A stretch of DNA of 64,000 nt from Amoebidium appalachense (taxonomy: Eukaryota; Ichthyosporea). Under the pieces are notes generated by a model. That model was not told the origin of the DNA, made no database searches, and saw nothing but the letters and a program-made list of their open reading frames with translations. Below are positions 1 to 22,793 of this stretch, piece by piece. The translations under genes were made by a program, and so were the position numbers. The stretch is taken from the NCBI GenBank assembly GCA_963693365.1, contig CAVNZM010000011.1, forward strand, positions 6,696,001-6,760,000. The letters run 5' to 3'. Numbering within the stretch: position 1 is the stretch's first letter; each line of letters opens with the position of its first letter.

Positions 1-615
1 TGAAAAGGGAGATTATGGAGCGGTATAAAGTAGCACAACGTTCACAAAAAGTTAGGTTGTGCAAGGGAAAGAGAAAGAGAAGCATCCATGAACATGGAAT
101 GAACAAAAAAAAAAAAAGCTGATGTTCAAGCACTGACAACTTCACCCTTTTCCGCTTCAGCAAGCAGCCACGTCGTTCAATAGCGCTACCCTCCTACAGA
201 TGTATAAGAAACAAAACACACATGAAACAGAAACAGCTCTAAGAAAAACTAAACGGGAAACACGACAATCAGGCTCGCTTACCTAAACAAGAAAGGAAAA
301 GCCCACAAAACTTGGTAACAAAGTAAAAGTTGGTGGTGTAAGTTGTGATGACTCACCAGAAGGAAATTCGTTTTTGAAGGGGCGGCAAGGGCCAAAGGGG
401 ATCTTTGCCAGTGTAAACCACGTGTCGGCGAAACAGTTAAAAACTTCCGGCGCTTAGTTGTACTAAAGCCAGCTTCAATTGGATGTGCTGATTTAACTCC
501 GAACTTAAATGCTTTTAAATTTTTTAGTTCATAAGTACGAATCACCATAGAGATATCTCTAGTTCCTGCCAAATCATGCCAAACTCCAATTTGCAGCAGG
601 CGGCGTCGTGCTTTT

Positions 616-670
616 GCATGCATATCAAGGCCCCCCAGTAGGAGGCCTTGATGGGCCTTGATGCATATGC
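616..670. repeat. imperfect palindrome
   Basis: A left arm at 616-632 (ending in TCAAGGCC) and a right arm at 654-670 (starting GGCCTTGATG) are near inverse complements around a short GC-rich centre that itself repeats GGCCTTGATG. It could form a stem-loop. No function is assigned. Confidence 0.5.
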
Positions 671-798
671 CAGCTCGAAGTGCTTTTGGGCCTTGCCAAC
701 TCTGACAATGTTATAAAAGCAACTAATCTACAGTCTTCCTATACGGTTTATTTGACGTAGTTATGTCAACCTGTCCCTGGCCCTGTACCTCAAAAGGG

Positions 799-1039
799 TA
801 CAGATACCGTCCGCGAATAAGAATCCCCACCAATAAGTTTTCGCCCCCGGCAAAATCGGTTTTTTTTTAAGATTCTGCCCCCCGGCCAGTTTTCGGGATC
901 ATCTTATTGGTGGACGGATGAATAAATCATGGTCGATGGCCTCCCGTCATTAAGATTTTGACCCCGACCCCCCCAAAAAATTTAAGATTCGCCCCCCGGC
1001 CACATTTTCGGGGGTTCTTATTCGCGGACGATATCTGTA
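799..1039. mobile_element. MITE-like foldback element, 241 bp
   Basis: About 30 bp at the left end (TACAGATACCGTCCGCGAAT onward) are matched in inverse complement at the right end, with only a few differences. A second, inner inverted pair (CCACCAATAAG / CTTATTGGTGG) is nested inside, so the left part can fold on itself. There is no coding capacity. No clear target-site duplication is visible. The family is not recognised; it is a non-autonomous DNA-transposon-like or foldback element by structure only. Confidence 0.6.
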
Positions 1040-1273
1040 AATAGACGTCTTACTAACGAGCCCGGTGCCAGTACTAGTGTGCACGGCATGCCGGCGATGA
1101 TCATGACCGGCACCGCCTCATGCATGCCGTGTGTACATGCCCATCCCCAAGGCACAATGCATGCCCGGACGGTTGTCCACAGCAACCCACCAATAATGAT
1201 AATCAGTTTACATTATTGGGCATACGAGCAGCATGAGCACTCCATGCACACACGCCCATAGACGTGTACATGG

Positions 1274-1314
1274 CAAGGCCTCCTAAATAGAGGTGTGCTA
1301 TTTAGGAGGCCTTG
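1274..1314. repeat. perfect 17-bp stem hairpin
   Basis: Arms at 1274-1290 and 1298-1314 (CAAGGCCTCCTAAATAG and its exact inverse complement) flank a 7-base loop. No uridine tract or other terminator sign follows on either strand, so I only describe the structure. Confidence 0.7.
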
Positions 1315-1612
1315 GTACATGGCCATTCCTAAGTAGAGTATATTGGCCATGTGGCATGATCACGTGAGTCACCGGACATCTTGTCTGCCACATTTGTGTC
1401 TAAATCCCCGACCGGAAGGACGATTTTATGATTGCAAGAAGAAGTTACAACACACCGATAAGAGCACGATGAAGTTCATGTGTGTGAAATTGTATACGCA
1501 TGCACATGCACACGCGCGCACCACATATTTTTTTCATGCGATATACCTACGTAATGGTATCTTATGAAGTGCATGCACCGAGCCCTGTTCTTTTTTGTTT
1601 CCTTTTTCAGGG

Positions 1613-1658
<46 letters not shown>

Positions 1659-1998
1659 GGGGGGGGGGGGGAGGGAGATACGTATACACGGGACTATCAA
1701 AGAGTCCGCATGGGCTGTTTTTATAGATATAACAGCATGGCACTTTTTAACAAAAGAATCAGCATTCAAACAATATGTACCTTCCTGCGAACTCAATAGT
1801 ACTATTTCTTTCAGTAACAAGTAGAATCCAACCTGCATAATATTATGTACATGGATGGGGTTCCCAACTCCCCATACTTCGGCCCGTAAGCGACGACAAA
1901 CATACACCTCATTCGTAAATCACTATTCTCAAACCTACTTATATCCAAATCGTCAACCTCATACCTCATACGAAACATGGAATTTTAAAGGCCTCCTT

Positions 1999-12167
<10,169 letters not shown>

Positions 12168-12223
12168 GTTGGAATATTATAAGTGCTCTGCTTGAGTGGA
12201 GCTCATGCAGAATAAAAAGGCAG

Positions 12224-12231
12224 TATATATA
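12224..12231 (-). promoter_or_regulatory. candidate TATA box of the TMEM144-like gene
   Basis: TATATATA lies about 57 bp upstream of the start codon on the minus strand, in otherwise unremarkable DNA. The placement would allow a short 5' UTR. No transcript evidence is available. Confidence 0.3.
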
Positions 12232-13855
12232 GCTCACGTAAGCAACAGTTAACAGACGAGAGGGAAGCAGAGTATGACGCAGAGCTGCTAGCGCTACGTG
12301 TTTCAACAAACGTCAGTAATTGAGTAACGTGTAACGTAGTACACCAACGTTTCTCAAGGGGCCTGGCCTCCGGATTCATGCTTTGAACAACCGTTTATTT
12401 AGTACTCGATTGGTTCGCTCCTAGTTCGTGTTTCAACAGACATAAAATATAACCTCCATATCTCCGCTTTCCCAAAATCTCTGCCTTTCTCTCTGGTGTT
12501 TACTCTCCGTTTTCCTCTCTCTCTCGGGCCCCCCCGGCCCCGCCTTTCCTCTCCCTCTCCCTCGCTCCGGCTCACTCGGAGTCTCTCCATTGCTCCAAAA
12601 TTTACCCCCCTCCAACCTGGCAGCACAAAATTAATGAATGGACCCAAAGAGACCAATTGCATCGCTTGATGTGAGTCTGTTTATTATATAATCCAATTAG
12701 ATGCTTTAAAAGACCAAACCGGATCAACACTAAATGACCGGATCTAGCCGTTTTGATATTGCGGTATGATTGGCTTATACTGCACCGGCAAATTCTCGGA
12801 TTCAAGTGTAAAGTTAAACAGGACAAAGCAGCTTTAAAAGTCCTTTAAAGTTTTTTTTTTGACTTTGCGAACTTTAAACATTTTAAATGTCGTGGCATTT
12901 AGTACTGAATTGGTGGTTACATCAAGGCTGGCCTCAACGGTCTGACCCTGTCTCATCAAGCTGTGCCACGTTCAGTCTGTCACAGAAACATAGATTCCCC
13001 CCCCCTTTTTTCCCCACGTAACAAGGGAAGTAAAAACGTAGAAAAACACAGAAAGAATAGTGGGGGCTGTTTTATCTAACCGATGGTAAAGCATGCACTA
13101 CAGATATTGATGAGGTTATTAATAACATCAGCCATCTAGATCAGAATCTATTGTAGGTCTTGGTTTGCATCTGAAGTCATGGCCATGTGATGTGCCATAT
13201 AAACGAATCTGCAACCTGAAAACCTCAAAGAAATAGCCCAAATGTTAACATCTAACTAGCACTCTTACTCTCATTATTAATAGATAACAGCAGGACCACA
13301 TCATCAGTCTTGTTTCTTTTAGTGTGCTTACGGTTCGCACTCGAACCAAAGGGTGATCCTATTCGACCGTACGCGTAGCTCAAGTGATACTCCAACAGGC
13401 CTCTAATTGCTGATCTCTCTAACATTTCATAAAAAGGTAAGCCTGCTATATGTATACATAAATCTACATATAAAAAGGTTGTTAAGTATGTGTTGGTTTG
13501 ACTGGGCGGATTATAAATACATTGCCGCATTGTCATCGTGGCTTGTCCGCTCATGCACACATGTACAGACATACCGTTTTGTGAATGCAGACAGACAGAG
13601 CCCGACCCTGCACCAGAAGGTCGTGAAACATGCACACAACGTAAGGGCACACAAAAATATATCTGGGCTAACATTATACACACCGTGGAATGCACACACA
13701 CGCAAACGTCGTGAAACGCGCACGCACACTAACACACTGTACACATACCACACACCATCTTTCAAATTGTGACGAGTGCACAGGTAGTATATCATAATGT
13801 GCATGCCGTGTGACTCCCCCCACCCGTACCAGTCCACCAGCGTGATGAACAAACA

Positions 13856-13954
13856 TTTTTGCACACGCACATACACATACACACACACGCACACACACAC
13901 ACACACGTGCACACACGCACACATGTGTAAACACTTTTCACTCACACACTCACA

Positions 13955-14022
<68 letters not shown>

Positions 14023-14230
14023 CACACACACACACACACACCGTGGAAGCGAAAACACTCGAGCACGCCCACAGGCCCTACACATGGCATACACGCTTCG
14101 ATTTCCTCCTGCTGCATTCACTGCGCATACGTGCACACATGCATTCTGACGTCGAGGATACGTCGCACACACACGGTTTGCAAGTCCTGCTGCACACAGA
14201 CACGCATGCATGTGCACCCGCACGCGCGCG

Positions 14231-14278
<48 letters not shown>

Positions 14279-14425
14279 GTCAAACACAAAAACACACACA
14301 TATACATAGCCGTGTACGTTAGCCTGGCACAGACCCATACACTCACAGCCATAACCATGAACACGTCCACACACACACACCCACACCCACCCACACACAC
14401 ACACACAAACACCTTGGCTTCACAC
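13856..14425. repeat. CA-rich tract with GA block
   Basis: Interrupted (CA)n arrays with a (GA) block at about 14000-14022 and a pure (CA) block at 14234-14276. Open frames here encode only Thr-His or Cys-Val repeats. Confidence 0.85.
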
Positions 14426-14744
14426 ACCCGGAACATAGAGACCTATCATACCTACACTTACATGTTTTCGCGCTGGTGACCCAAATGCACACACACGTGG
14501 ATATACCAAGCACATACGTGGCACACACATGCAATATCAATCCATTAACTTTTCAAGCAACTCCAGCCCACTCAGCGGTGTTTGTCGGAACACAATTTTG
14601 CAGTGTATCATTGTTGTGCAAGATATATGTACATAACGGAACACTGCTTTTCCAATACTAGTATGACGTATACAGGAACGGGTACTCACAAGCAGCAAGC
14701 GAACAAAGGCGCATGAACAGTCATAAACCACACGCTAGCATCAT

Positions 14745-14747
14745 GCA

Positions 14748-14782
<35 letters not shown>

Positions 14783-14829
14783 ACACGTTCATACACACAC
14801 ACACGTACACGTACACACACACGCACGCA

Positions 14830-14889
<60 letters not shown>

Positions 14890-14965
14890 TACACGTACAC
14901 ACACACACAAACGTACACGTACACACACGCACACACATACACACACACACACACGCGCGCGCGCG

Positions 14966-15008
<43 letters not shown>

Positions 15009-15115
15009 GTACACGTACACGTACACACACACACACACACGTACACATACACACACACACACGCACACACATACACACACACACATACACACACACACAG
15101 ACACACACACACGCA

Positions 15116-15150
<35 letters not shown>

Positions 15151-15215
15151 GCGCGCGCACACACGAACACACACACGAACGCGCGCACACACACACGTGC
15201 ACGTGCACGAGTGTG
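14745..15215. repeat. CA-rich tract with CG and GTACACGTACAC interruptions
   Basis: About 470 bp of (CA)n broken by (CG)n blocks at 14954-14974 and 15150-15158 and by repeated CACGTACACGTACAC motifs. It is low-complexity DNA with strong Z-DNA potential and no coding content. Confidence 0.85.
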
Positions 15216-15492
15216 TGCATGTGTATGTGCACGTGTACATGCAGGCACGCATGAACACACACATGTTCAATCATCCTGTCACGTGGTCCATTGGACGAAC
15301 ACCACACCACACACGAGCGCGAGACGAAATCCACCGATCTGCACACACATACAATATCTTATGTGTATGCATACTGCATATGTATTTGTGAGGTAGTGTC
15401 TTTGAATTTAGGGACAGCGGGTCGCATGTTTCAGCAATTTAAGCACATAGATGTGGGCTAAAGTTTTCAAACATATAGAACAAACTTACAGT

Positions 15493-15670
15493 GCTTCCAC
15501 CGTATTTCTGAACCAACCGGTGCAAGGCAGGTCTTTGAGATGCAATGGGTTGGCGACTTGACTTCTACAGTCAGTTTCTGAGCAAAGCAAACAATTCGTA
15601 TATAAATTTCCCTTGGCGGACCAATCACATGGCTGAATAAAGCCGGTTGGTTCAGAAAGCCGGTGGAAGC
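15493..15670. mobile_element. MITE-like element with 28-bp terminal inverted repeats
   Basis: The left end starts GCTTCCACCGTATTTCTGAA and continues to ACCAACCGG. The right end is its inverse complement with two or three differences, ending GGTGGAAGC. Total length is about 178 bp with no coding capacity. No convincing target-site duplication is visible and the family is not recognised. Confidence 0.65.
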
Positions 15671-16145
15671 TCCCTAAGACCTTAAAAACATGTAAAAAAC
15701 AATCATAGAAAACACTGCTCGTGCACAGAACGTGCACCTGCACAAGTACACTCGGGGTCAAAAGTTTTTTGTATCACGCTATAGAAAGTTTATGTTACTG
15801 TGTTTAATATCATGCGTCATTTATGTTGTTGTTATATTAATACTATTTCCGGATACTATCAGCCAGCTCTGCAGCTCTGACTACTTGGGTGGCATGATAA
15901 CACAGATAGGATCACCCTGTGTACATCCGCATTAATAAAACACTGACATTCATTTTTCTCACAGGGGGCAAAAAAAAACATTTCAGGTGCTCCCGGCAGC
16001 ACCTTCAAATTTTGCTGAATATTGTGTGACCAACCCCCCCCACACACACACACGGAATTTCCACATACATTTCCGGCAACACGGTAAAAAACACCCTCAC
16101 CCGTGAGAAATACACACAAGGAAATTTCGAATTTCGGCGCTGGGC

Positions 16146-17203
16146 ATGACCAAAATAATGGAAATCGCGCCACCAAAAGTTATCCCCCGGGCGATGCCCC
16201 GGGAGGATGTCTTCTCCCATTTTCTCGCCGGGGACGGATGCGAACTCACTCCTGAGGAAAAATCCGCGATCGCCGCCCCGACACTAAACTGCTGGAAAGT
16301 GACCCAAAACGAGGTCAAGATGCTCTCTATGCTCACGGAAATGTTTAAATTTTTAAACCTCCAATCGAAGCTCGGCGTTCCCGAGGCTCCCCTCCGAAAT
16401 TTCCTCGCGCACGTGTACATCAACTACAACGACAACCCGTATCATAACTTCAACCACTGTTTTTGCGTAACTCAGATGATGTGCAGTATGCTCACCGCCA
16501 GCCGGAGTTGCGGGTGGCTGGGGCCCCTGGAGCAGTACGCGCTCATGATTTCTGCCCTGTGTCATGACTTGCAACACCCGGGCTTGACCAACGACTTTCA
16601 GGTAGGGCTTGAAATCTCCCTCTCTCATTTTTCGGAATGGTATGTTTGCTCCAATGGCACGGGGAAGATAGCAAACGTGTGAATTCTTGCACCTTGTTCA
16701 AGTATACAGCAATGTGTTGTCATACGGCCAATGATATATAACTGTGAAGTTTCGCTACATTCTGATCATAACTCCCCCCTCTCTTCCCCCCCTTCCCTTC
16801 CCCCCTTCTCCCCCCCCCTCCCCCCCCCCCCCCCCCCCCCCGGTGCGCGGCCGCCGCCTAGATATGCAGACTGTGCCCTTACAAACTTACCTGCGATGGG
16901 CGCACATGCACACACAAATACACGCTAAAGCACACAACGAAAGCACACCCACACACCACACAACCACATACCCTCACAAGATCCACCACCTACTTACTCA
17001 CTCTCACATCCAATTACGATCTCAACCTCCCCCCCCCTCCCCCCCCCCCCCCTCCCCTCAGCCGGCTCAAGAAAGAAAAACATTCACACACACACTCTCT
17101 CTCCCTCGTGAGCTCTTCCTTCCCACCCCGCCTCTCCCCCTCCCCTGCCAGCTCGCTTGCCTTAAGTGTGCTCTGCTTCCCAGCAAACAAGAGCATCCGG
17201 ATA

Positions 17204-17237
<34 letters not shown>

Positions 17238-17461
17238 CGAGTACACCTGCACACCTGCACAACCCACCTACACACACCCACATACACACACATCCCCCCT
17301 CCCCCCCCCCTCCCCCCTCCCCCCCACAAAAGGATGTGTAACTATTTTGTGTCCTTAACATACATTGCATCATGTTCTCCGTGTCGAAAGCCTGAGCATC
17401 GCGCGCTGTTGCAGATTCTAACCTCTTCCCCCCTCCCCCCTCCCTCCCACACACACACACC

Positions 17462-17496
<35 letters not shown>

Positions 17497-18969
17497 CCAC
17501 CCACCCACCCACCCACACACACACACCCACACACCCACACACACACACACACGCACACACGCACACACACAGGTGAAGAACAAGACCAAGCTAGCGGAGA
17601 AGTACTCCTCTTCCCCCCTTGAGCACCACCACGTCGACGTGGCCTTCAGTATCCTCAACAGGCCAGAGTGCAACATCATCTCCGTGCTTCCTCCCGAAGA
17701 TGGCGCAAAGGTAACCATACTCATTCCCTCTCTCCCTTGCCCCCCTCCCCCCTCCCCCCCCCTCGCTCCCCCCCCCCCCCCCCCTTCCCCCCCCATCCCA
17801 ACACACACACAAACAGCCACACACCCAACCATTCACCAACCCCTGAGGATGGGCTCTGCGCATGATGTGTATTGCTTTCTTTTTGTGCTTTGAGATTTTG
17901 TGTCGCGTTGTCCGTCGTGAATGTGAACGTCGTGCTCTGTAACGACACTTCAAATCCTCCATGATGATTAGTTGTGGTTTCTGTGGGTGTGTCTATGCAC
18001 CAGGTGTTGCTTTTGACTGTTTTTAGATAATACCTACTTGCTGTATACTCCACAGTCACCCCCTCCCCCCCCCAATCCTCCCCTGCTCTGTCACCTTCTG
18101 CTGCATTTACAGTCTCTTTCTGATCTCCCCCCCCCCCCCCCCCTCCCCCCCCCCTCCCCTCCCCTCCCCTCCCCCCTCCCCACCTCTCCCCCCCCCCCCC
18201 CCCCCTACTCCGGCTCTGCTTATGATGCATATTGTGCGCATGGCTGATGTTGCATGCTTGAATGTTTGCCTTTGCATGTGTCCTGCACCATGCTTCTCAT
18301 CGTATATGTGTACTTCGTACCGTGTTCCGCATTCAAACCCCCCAGTCTTCTTTCAGAGGTGTCCTTTCAGGACAGACCACTGTGTGGAGACATCTTTACT
18401 TCCATGCAACCGGGCATGGTTGCTCTGTTTCGTGCATCTGTAAGCACATACGCATTTCTCGCTGCACTGAATTAGTTTGCACACACATCTTCACCGTTTT
18501 GCTCACCTTGCTTGCATAAGCAACCCTGCTCGTCTTGGATCAAGACGGGTTGACCCTCCCAAGTTCAGTTGATGCTGCTGTCTGAGTTGGAGCGTCGTAT
18601 ATACGCGGGCTAAGGGGTCGAAACTTAGACACAGTTGATGACTTGCTCCCTGAGGATGGGCTCTGCTTATGACGCATACTGTGCGCATGGCTGATGTTGC
18701 ATACTTGAATGTTTGCCTCTGCATGTGTCCTGCACCATGCTTCTCATCGTGTATGCGTACTTCGTACCGTGTTCCGCATTCAACCCCCCCCCCCCCCCCC
18801 CCTACTCCAACCTCTCTCCTTCCCATGCCCCATCCCCCCCCCCCCTTCCCCCCTGTCTTTCTTGCTCAGGTGCGTCAACTGATTCACGACCTGACCCTAG
18901 CCACTGACATGGACCTCCACAAAACCCTTCTCTTCCCCCCCCCCCCCCCCCAAAAAAAAAACAAAAAAA

Positions 18970-19028
<59 letters not shown>

Positions 19029-19314
19029 CCACCTCCCCTTCACTCTCTCTCCAGGTGCGACAATGGATCCAAGACCTGATCCTCGCCACCGACATGGACC
19101 TGCACAAAACCCTTCTGGAACAATTCCGCCAAACGGTGTCGAAATTCGACCCGGAGGATTCGGGCCACAAGATGGCAGTGATGAAGATTATAATCAAGGC
19201 GTGTGATTTGAGCAATGAGGCTAGGCCTAGGCCGGTGAACTATAGGTGGAGCGACTGCTTGATGGAGGAGTTTTTCGTGCAGGGGGACATGGAGAAGGTG
19301 TGTGTACGTGTGCG

Positions 19315-19362
<48 letters not shown>

Positions 19363-19411
19363 TGCGTATTGCTATGTGTGTGTGTTTGTGTTGTGTGTGC
19401 GTGCGCGTGTG

Positions 19412-19482
<71 letters not shown>

Positions 19483-19827
19483 GCAGCAAGGGAAGAGGGG
19501 TGAAGGGGAGGGGGGCTTGTATGGGAATATGAGTGGAGGAATGGAAAGGGGGAGGGGGGGGGGGGGGGGGGTTTGCGGAGAGGGACTATAGGTGGAGCGA
19601 CTGCTTGATGGAGGAGTTTTGTGTGCAGGGGGACATGGAGAAGGTGTGGGTGTGTGTGTCTGCGCGGGGGGGGGGGGGGGGGGGGGGGGGGAAGCCCCCC
19701 TCCGCCTCCCCCCTCATCGGAGGATGGGCTCTACCTATAATGCATGCTCTTTTGTGTTTTTAGAGCTCTGCATTGTGTTGTCCGGTATGTATGTGAACTT
19801 CGTACTCTTTATCAGATTCTAACACCC

Positions 19828-19858
<31 letters not shown>

Positions 19859-20307
19859 AAAAAAAAAAAAAAACCTCACACAATCCAAAAACCAACAAAC
19901 CAAAAAAAAAAAAAAAATCACACAAACAGACACGAGGATTCAGCCCTATTGTTCTTATGGACCGAGCAAGGGCAGACCTTGTTGACGGGCAGGTTGGCTT
20001 CATCCGTTTTGTTTCTCTGCCCGTGTTTACTGAACTGGCGAGATTGATTCCCCTGGGGGATTTGGTTAGTAATATGCAGTCGAATCTGGACTTTTACCAG
20101 TCGCTGAAGGTGGGTGCAATATGTACAGTCGTACATGTAAACGCACCGATGCATGGTCACACACTTACACACACATGCACTCACTTACTCACTACTATAG
20201 CTGACACATGCAGGCACACCGCTTGCGCGCCCACGCCTCCACATACACGGACTAAAACACAAACACATACATATATATACACACAAATTTTTAAAGTATT
20301 AACACAC

Positions 20308-20375
<68 letters not shown>

Positions 20376-20407
20376 CACAGAGACACACACACACACACAC
20401 ACACATG

Positions 20408-20438
<31 letters not shown>

Positions 20439-21418
20439 CTCACACTCACTCACTCACTCAGAGTTCCCCCTCCTCCCCCCCCCTCCTCCCCCCCCCCCCC
20501 CCCCCCCCCCCCGCACACACACACATACACAAAAGCTCTGCGGATAGCTGCACACACAAGGCAAATGTAAAACCCTCGACAAGCACACCCAATAACAACC
20601 CATACGTCCCCCCCCCCCCCCCCCCTCCCCTCCCCCCTTCCTCTTCAACTCATGATGTTTACTATGGTGTGTGCTATATCCTGACAGAATCTTTGTTGTG
20701 TTGTCAGTCGTGGACACGTCCCCTCGTTCCTGTCACGCATTGACGTCATATGTACTGCCACAGCATTCCCCCCCCCCCCCCCCCCCCCCCCACCCACCCA
20801 CCCACCCAAAACACACACACACACAATCGCCCTCTGTATTTTTTTCGTAACCCCCCCCCCCCCCCCCTTTCCCCTGGGCCTACTCTTTTATGCCTTCTAC
20901 TCCCCTCCTCCTCCACCCCCCCCCCCCCCCCCCCCCCGCCCCACCCTTTTTGCACTGGAACACATTGGAAACCGAATCCTCGTATATTTGTTTCATATTC
21001 TTACCCTTACCCCCAAACCCACCATTCCCAGCCTTTGCACTCTGTAAAGCATGCCAACCCACGCCCACTCCACATTCTGTAACACAATCTGACAAACCCC
21101 CCTTCCCCCCTCTGTGGCACATTCTCAAAGACCCCTCTTCCGCTCCGTGTAAGAAATTCTAACCAACATCCCCCCTCTCCCCACCCTCCCCACTCCGTCT
21201 CCACCTCTTCCCTCCCCCTCTCTCACCCCACACGAGCGTCGCCATAGCAACTGCAGTGTAGACAATTATATTCAATTCTTACCCCCCCCCTCCCCCCTCC
21301 AAAAAAAACAAAAAAAAAAACAAAAAATCTGCGGACTCCGTAATGCATTTTCAACCCTCTCTCCCCCCAATCCCCTCCCCTTATTTCGGACTCTTTAATG
21401 TAACCCCTGCCCCTCCCC

Positions 21419-21450
<32 letters not shown>

Positions 21451-22608
21451 ACACACACACACAAACAATTTTCGGACTCTATAACACATTCTTACCCACT
21501 ACTCCCCTCTCCCCGTCCCCTCTTCCCTCACAGGAGCGTCGCAACAGCAACTGCAGTGTCGACAATTTCCTCTCAGCGCTCAGCGCCGACAGTCACCACC
21601 TCGAACAAGACAGCATCACCGTGCAGAACCCCCCCTCCCCCCTGAACTCATAAACCCCCCCTCCTCCTCCCTACATTCCTCCCAACATCCCTCTCCCCTC
21701 TCAACCATCAACCCCTCAACCACCCCCTCCACGCCCTCCTCCCTCTCCAACCCCACCACTCCCTCAACCCCTTCCATCTCAACCACTCCCTCCCTCTCTT
21801 CCTCTCAACTGCAAACACAAACCACCACCACCGCTCCCGCCGCCATCAATCCACCTTCCATAAACAACACCTCCTCTCCCACTCACCCTCTTCCAAACCC
21901 AACAACCCTCACCCTTTCCCCTCTTTCCCCTCCATCTACGCAATCTACACAAACACTTACACACGCCACCACCAACACTTCACCGTTTTCGGGTACTGCG
22001 GCGGCGTCAAGTGTGGATGGTGGTAATGTCAGTGCGACGTCTGCGGAGGCAAACACAAGCAACGCATCGAGTAGCGAGGTTCCGGCAGTACAACCAAATG
22101 AAAGGAAGCGGCTTTCGATTAACAGTTGCCACGTAAGTTGTTCCCTCTCCTCCTTTCTCCTCCCCCCCCCCTCCCCCCCCCCCCCCTCCCCCGCCCCCCT
22201 CCACACACACACACACCACGTCTCCGCCCAGTCTACCCTTCCCCCCTCCTGTCCACACCTCCCCTTCCCCCCCCCCCACCTTCCCAAACCCCCCCCAGCC
22301 CCCTTTCTCTCTGCTTTGGGCGGCTCGCACACACACACACGTGCGTACACACACCAGCGCGCACGTACAAATACACACACACACACCCCTCTCCTCCCCT
22401 GGCCCCCAGCCTTTTCAGCCGATGTGCTTCGTAGTATAGTCTTTTCAGCCGATGTGCTTCGTAGTATAGCCGTTTATTGCCTACGGACGTTTCTGCTGAG
22501 TTGCGTAAGTGGGATTGGGGAGGTCTGAACATGAATGCTCATGTGTGCAGGCATATACCTAAAAGTGCACATATCTTGTGTGACACACACACACACACGT
22601 GGGCACGT

Positions 22609-22669
<61 letters not shown>

Positions 22670-22746
22670 GGCACGTGGACACACACACACACACACACAC
22701 GTGGGCACGTGGACACACACACACACACACACACGTGGGCACGTGG

Positions 22747-22793
<47 letters not shown>

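Larger units (their letters stand above)
1..1998. other. 3' flank of the TMEM144-like gene, no supported gene
   Basis: This stretch lies downstream of the minus-strand transporter stop codon. It contains an imperfect palindrome at 616-670, a foldback element at 799-1039, a perfect hairpin at 1274-1314 and a G-rich run at about 1627-1672. A 114-codon minus-strand frame (279-623) shows no recognisable domain, no clear splice context and no family resemblance, so I do not call it a gene. Confidence 0.6.
12168..16145. other. divergent intergenic region
   Basis: This lies between two divergently transcribed genes. Positions 12.2-13.8 kb are mostly unique AT-moderate sequence with no supported gene. 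About 13.85-14.42 and 14.74-15.21 kb are CA-rich with GA and CG islands. A 178-bp inverted-repeat element sits at 15493-15670. The last 100 bp before the phosphodiesterase start includes CATTTCAG at about 15980, a possible acceptor of a 5'-UTR intron. No copy of the dispersed poly-C family was seen here. Confidence 0.6.

Noticed and set aside
18440-18680. tRNA-derived SINE head in the long repeat (GGTCGAAAC resembles a B box)
   Set aside because: I cannot find a matching A box at the right spacing or a cloverleaf, so a tRNA origin is not supported.
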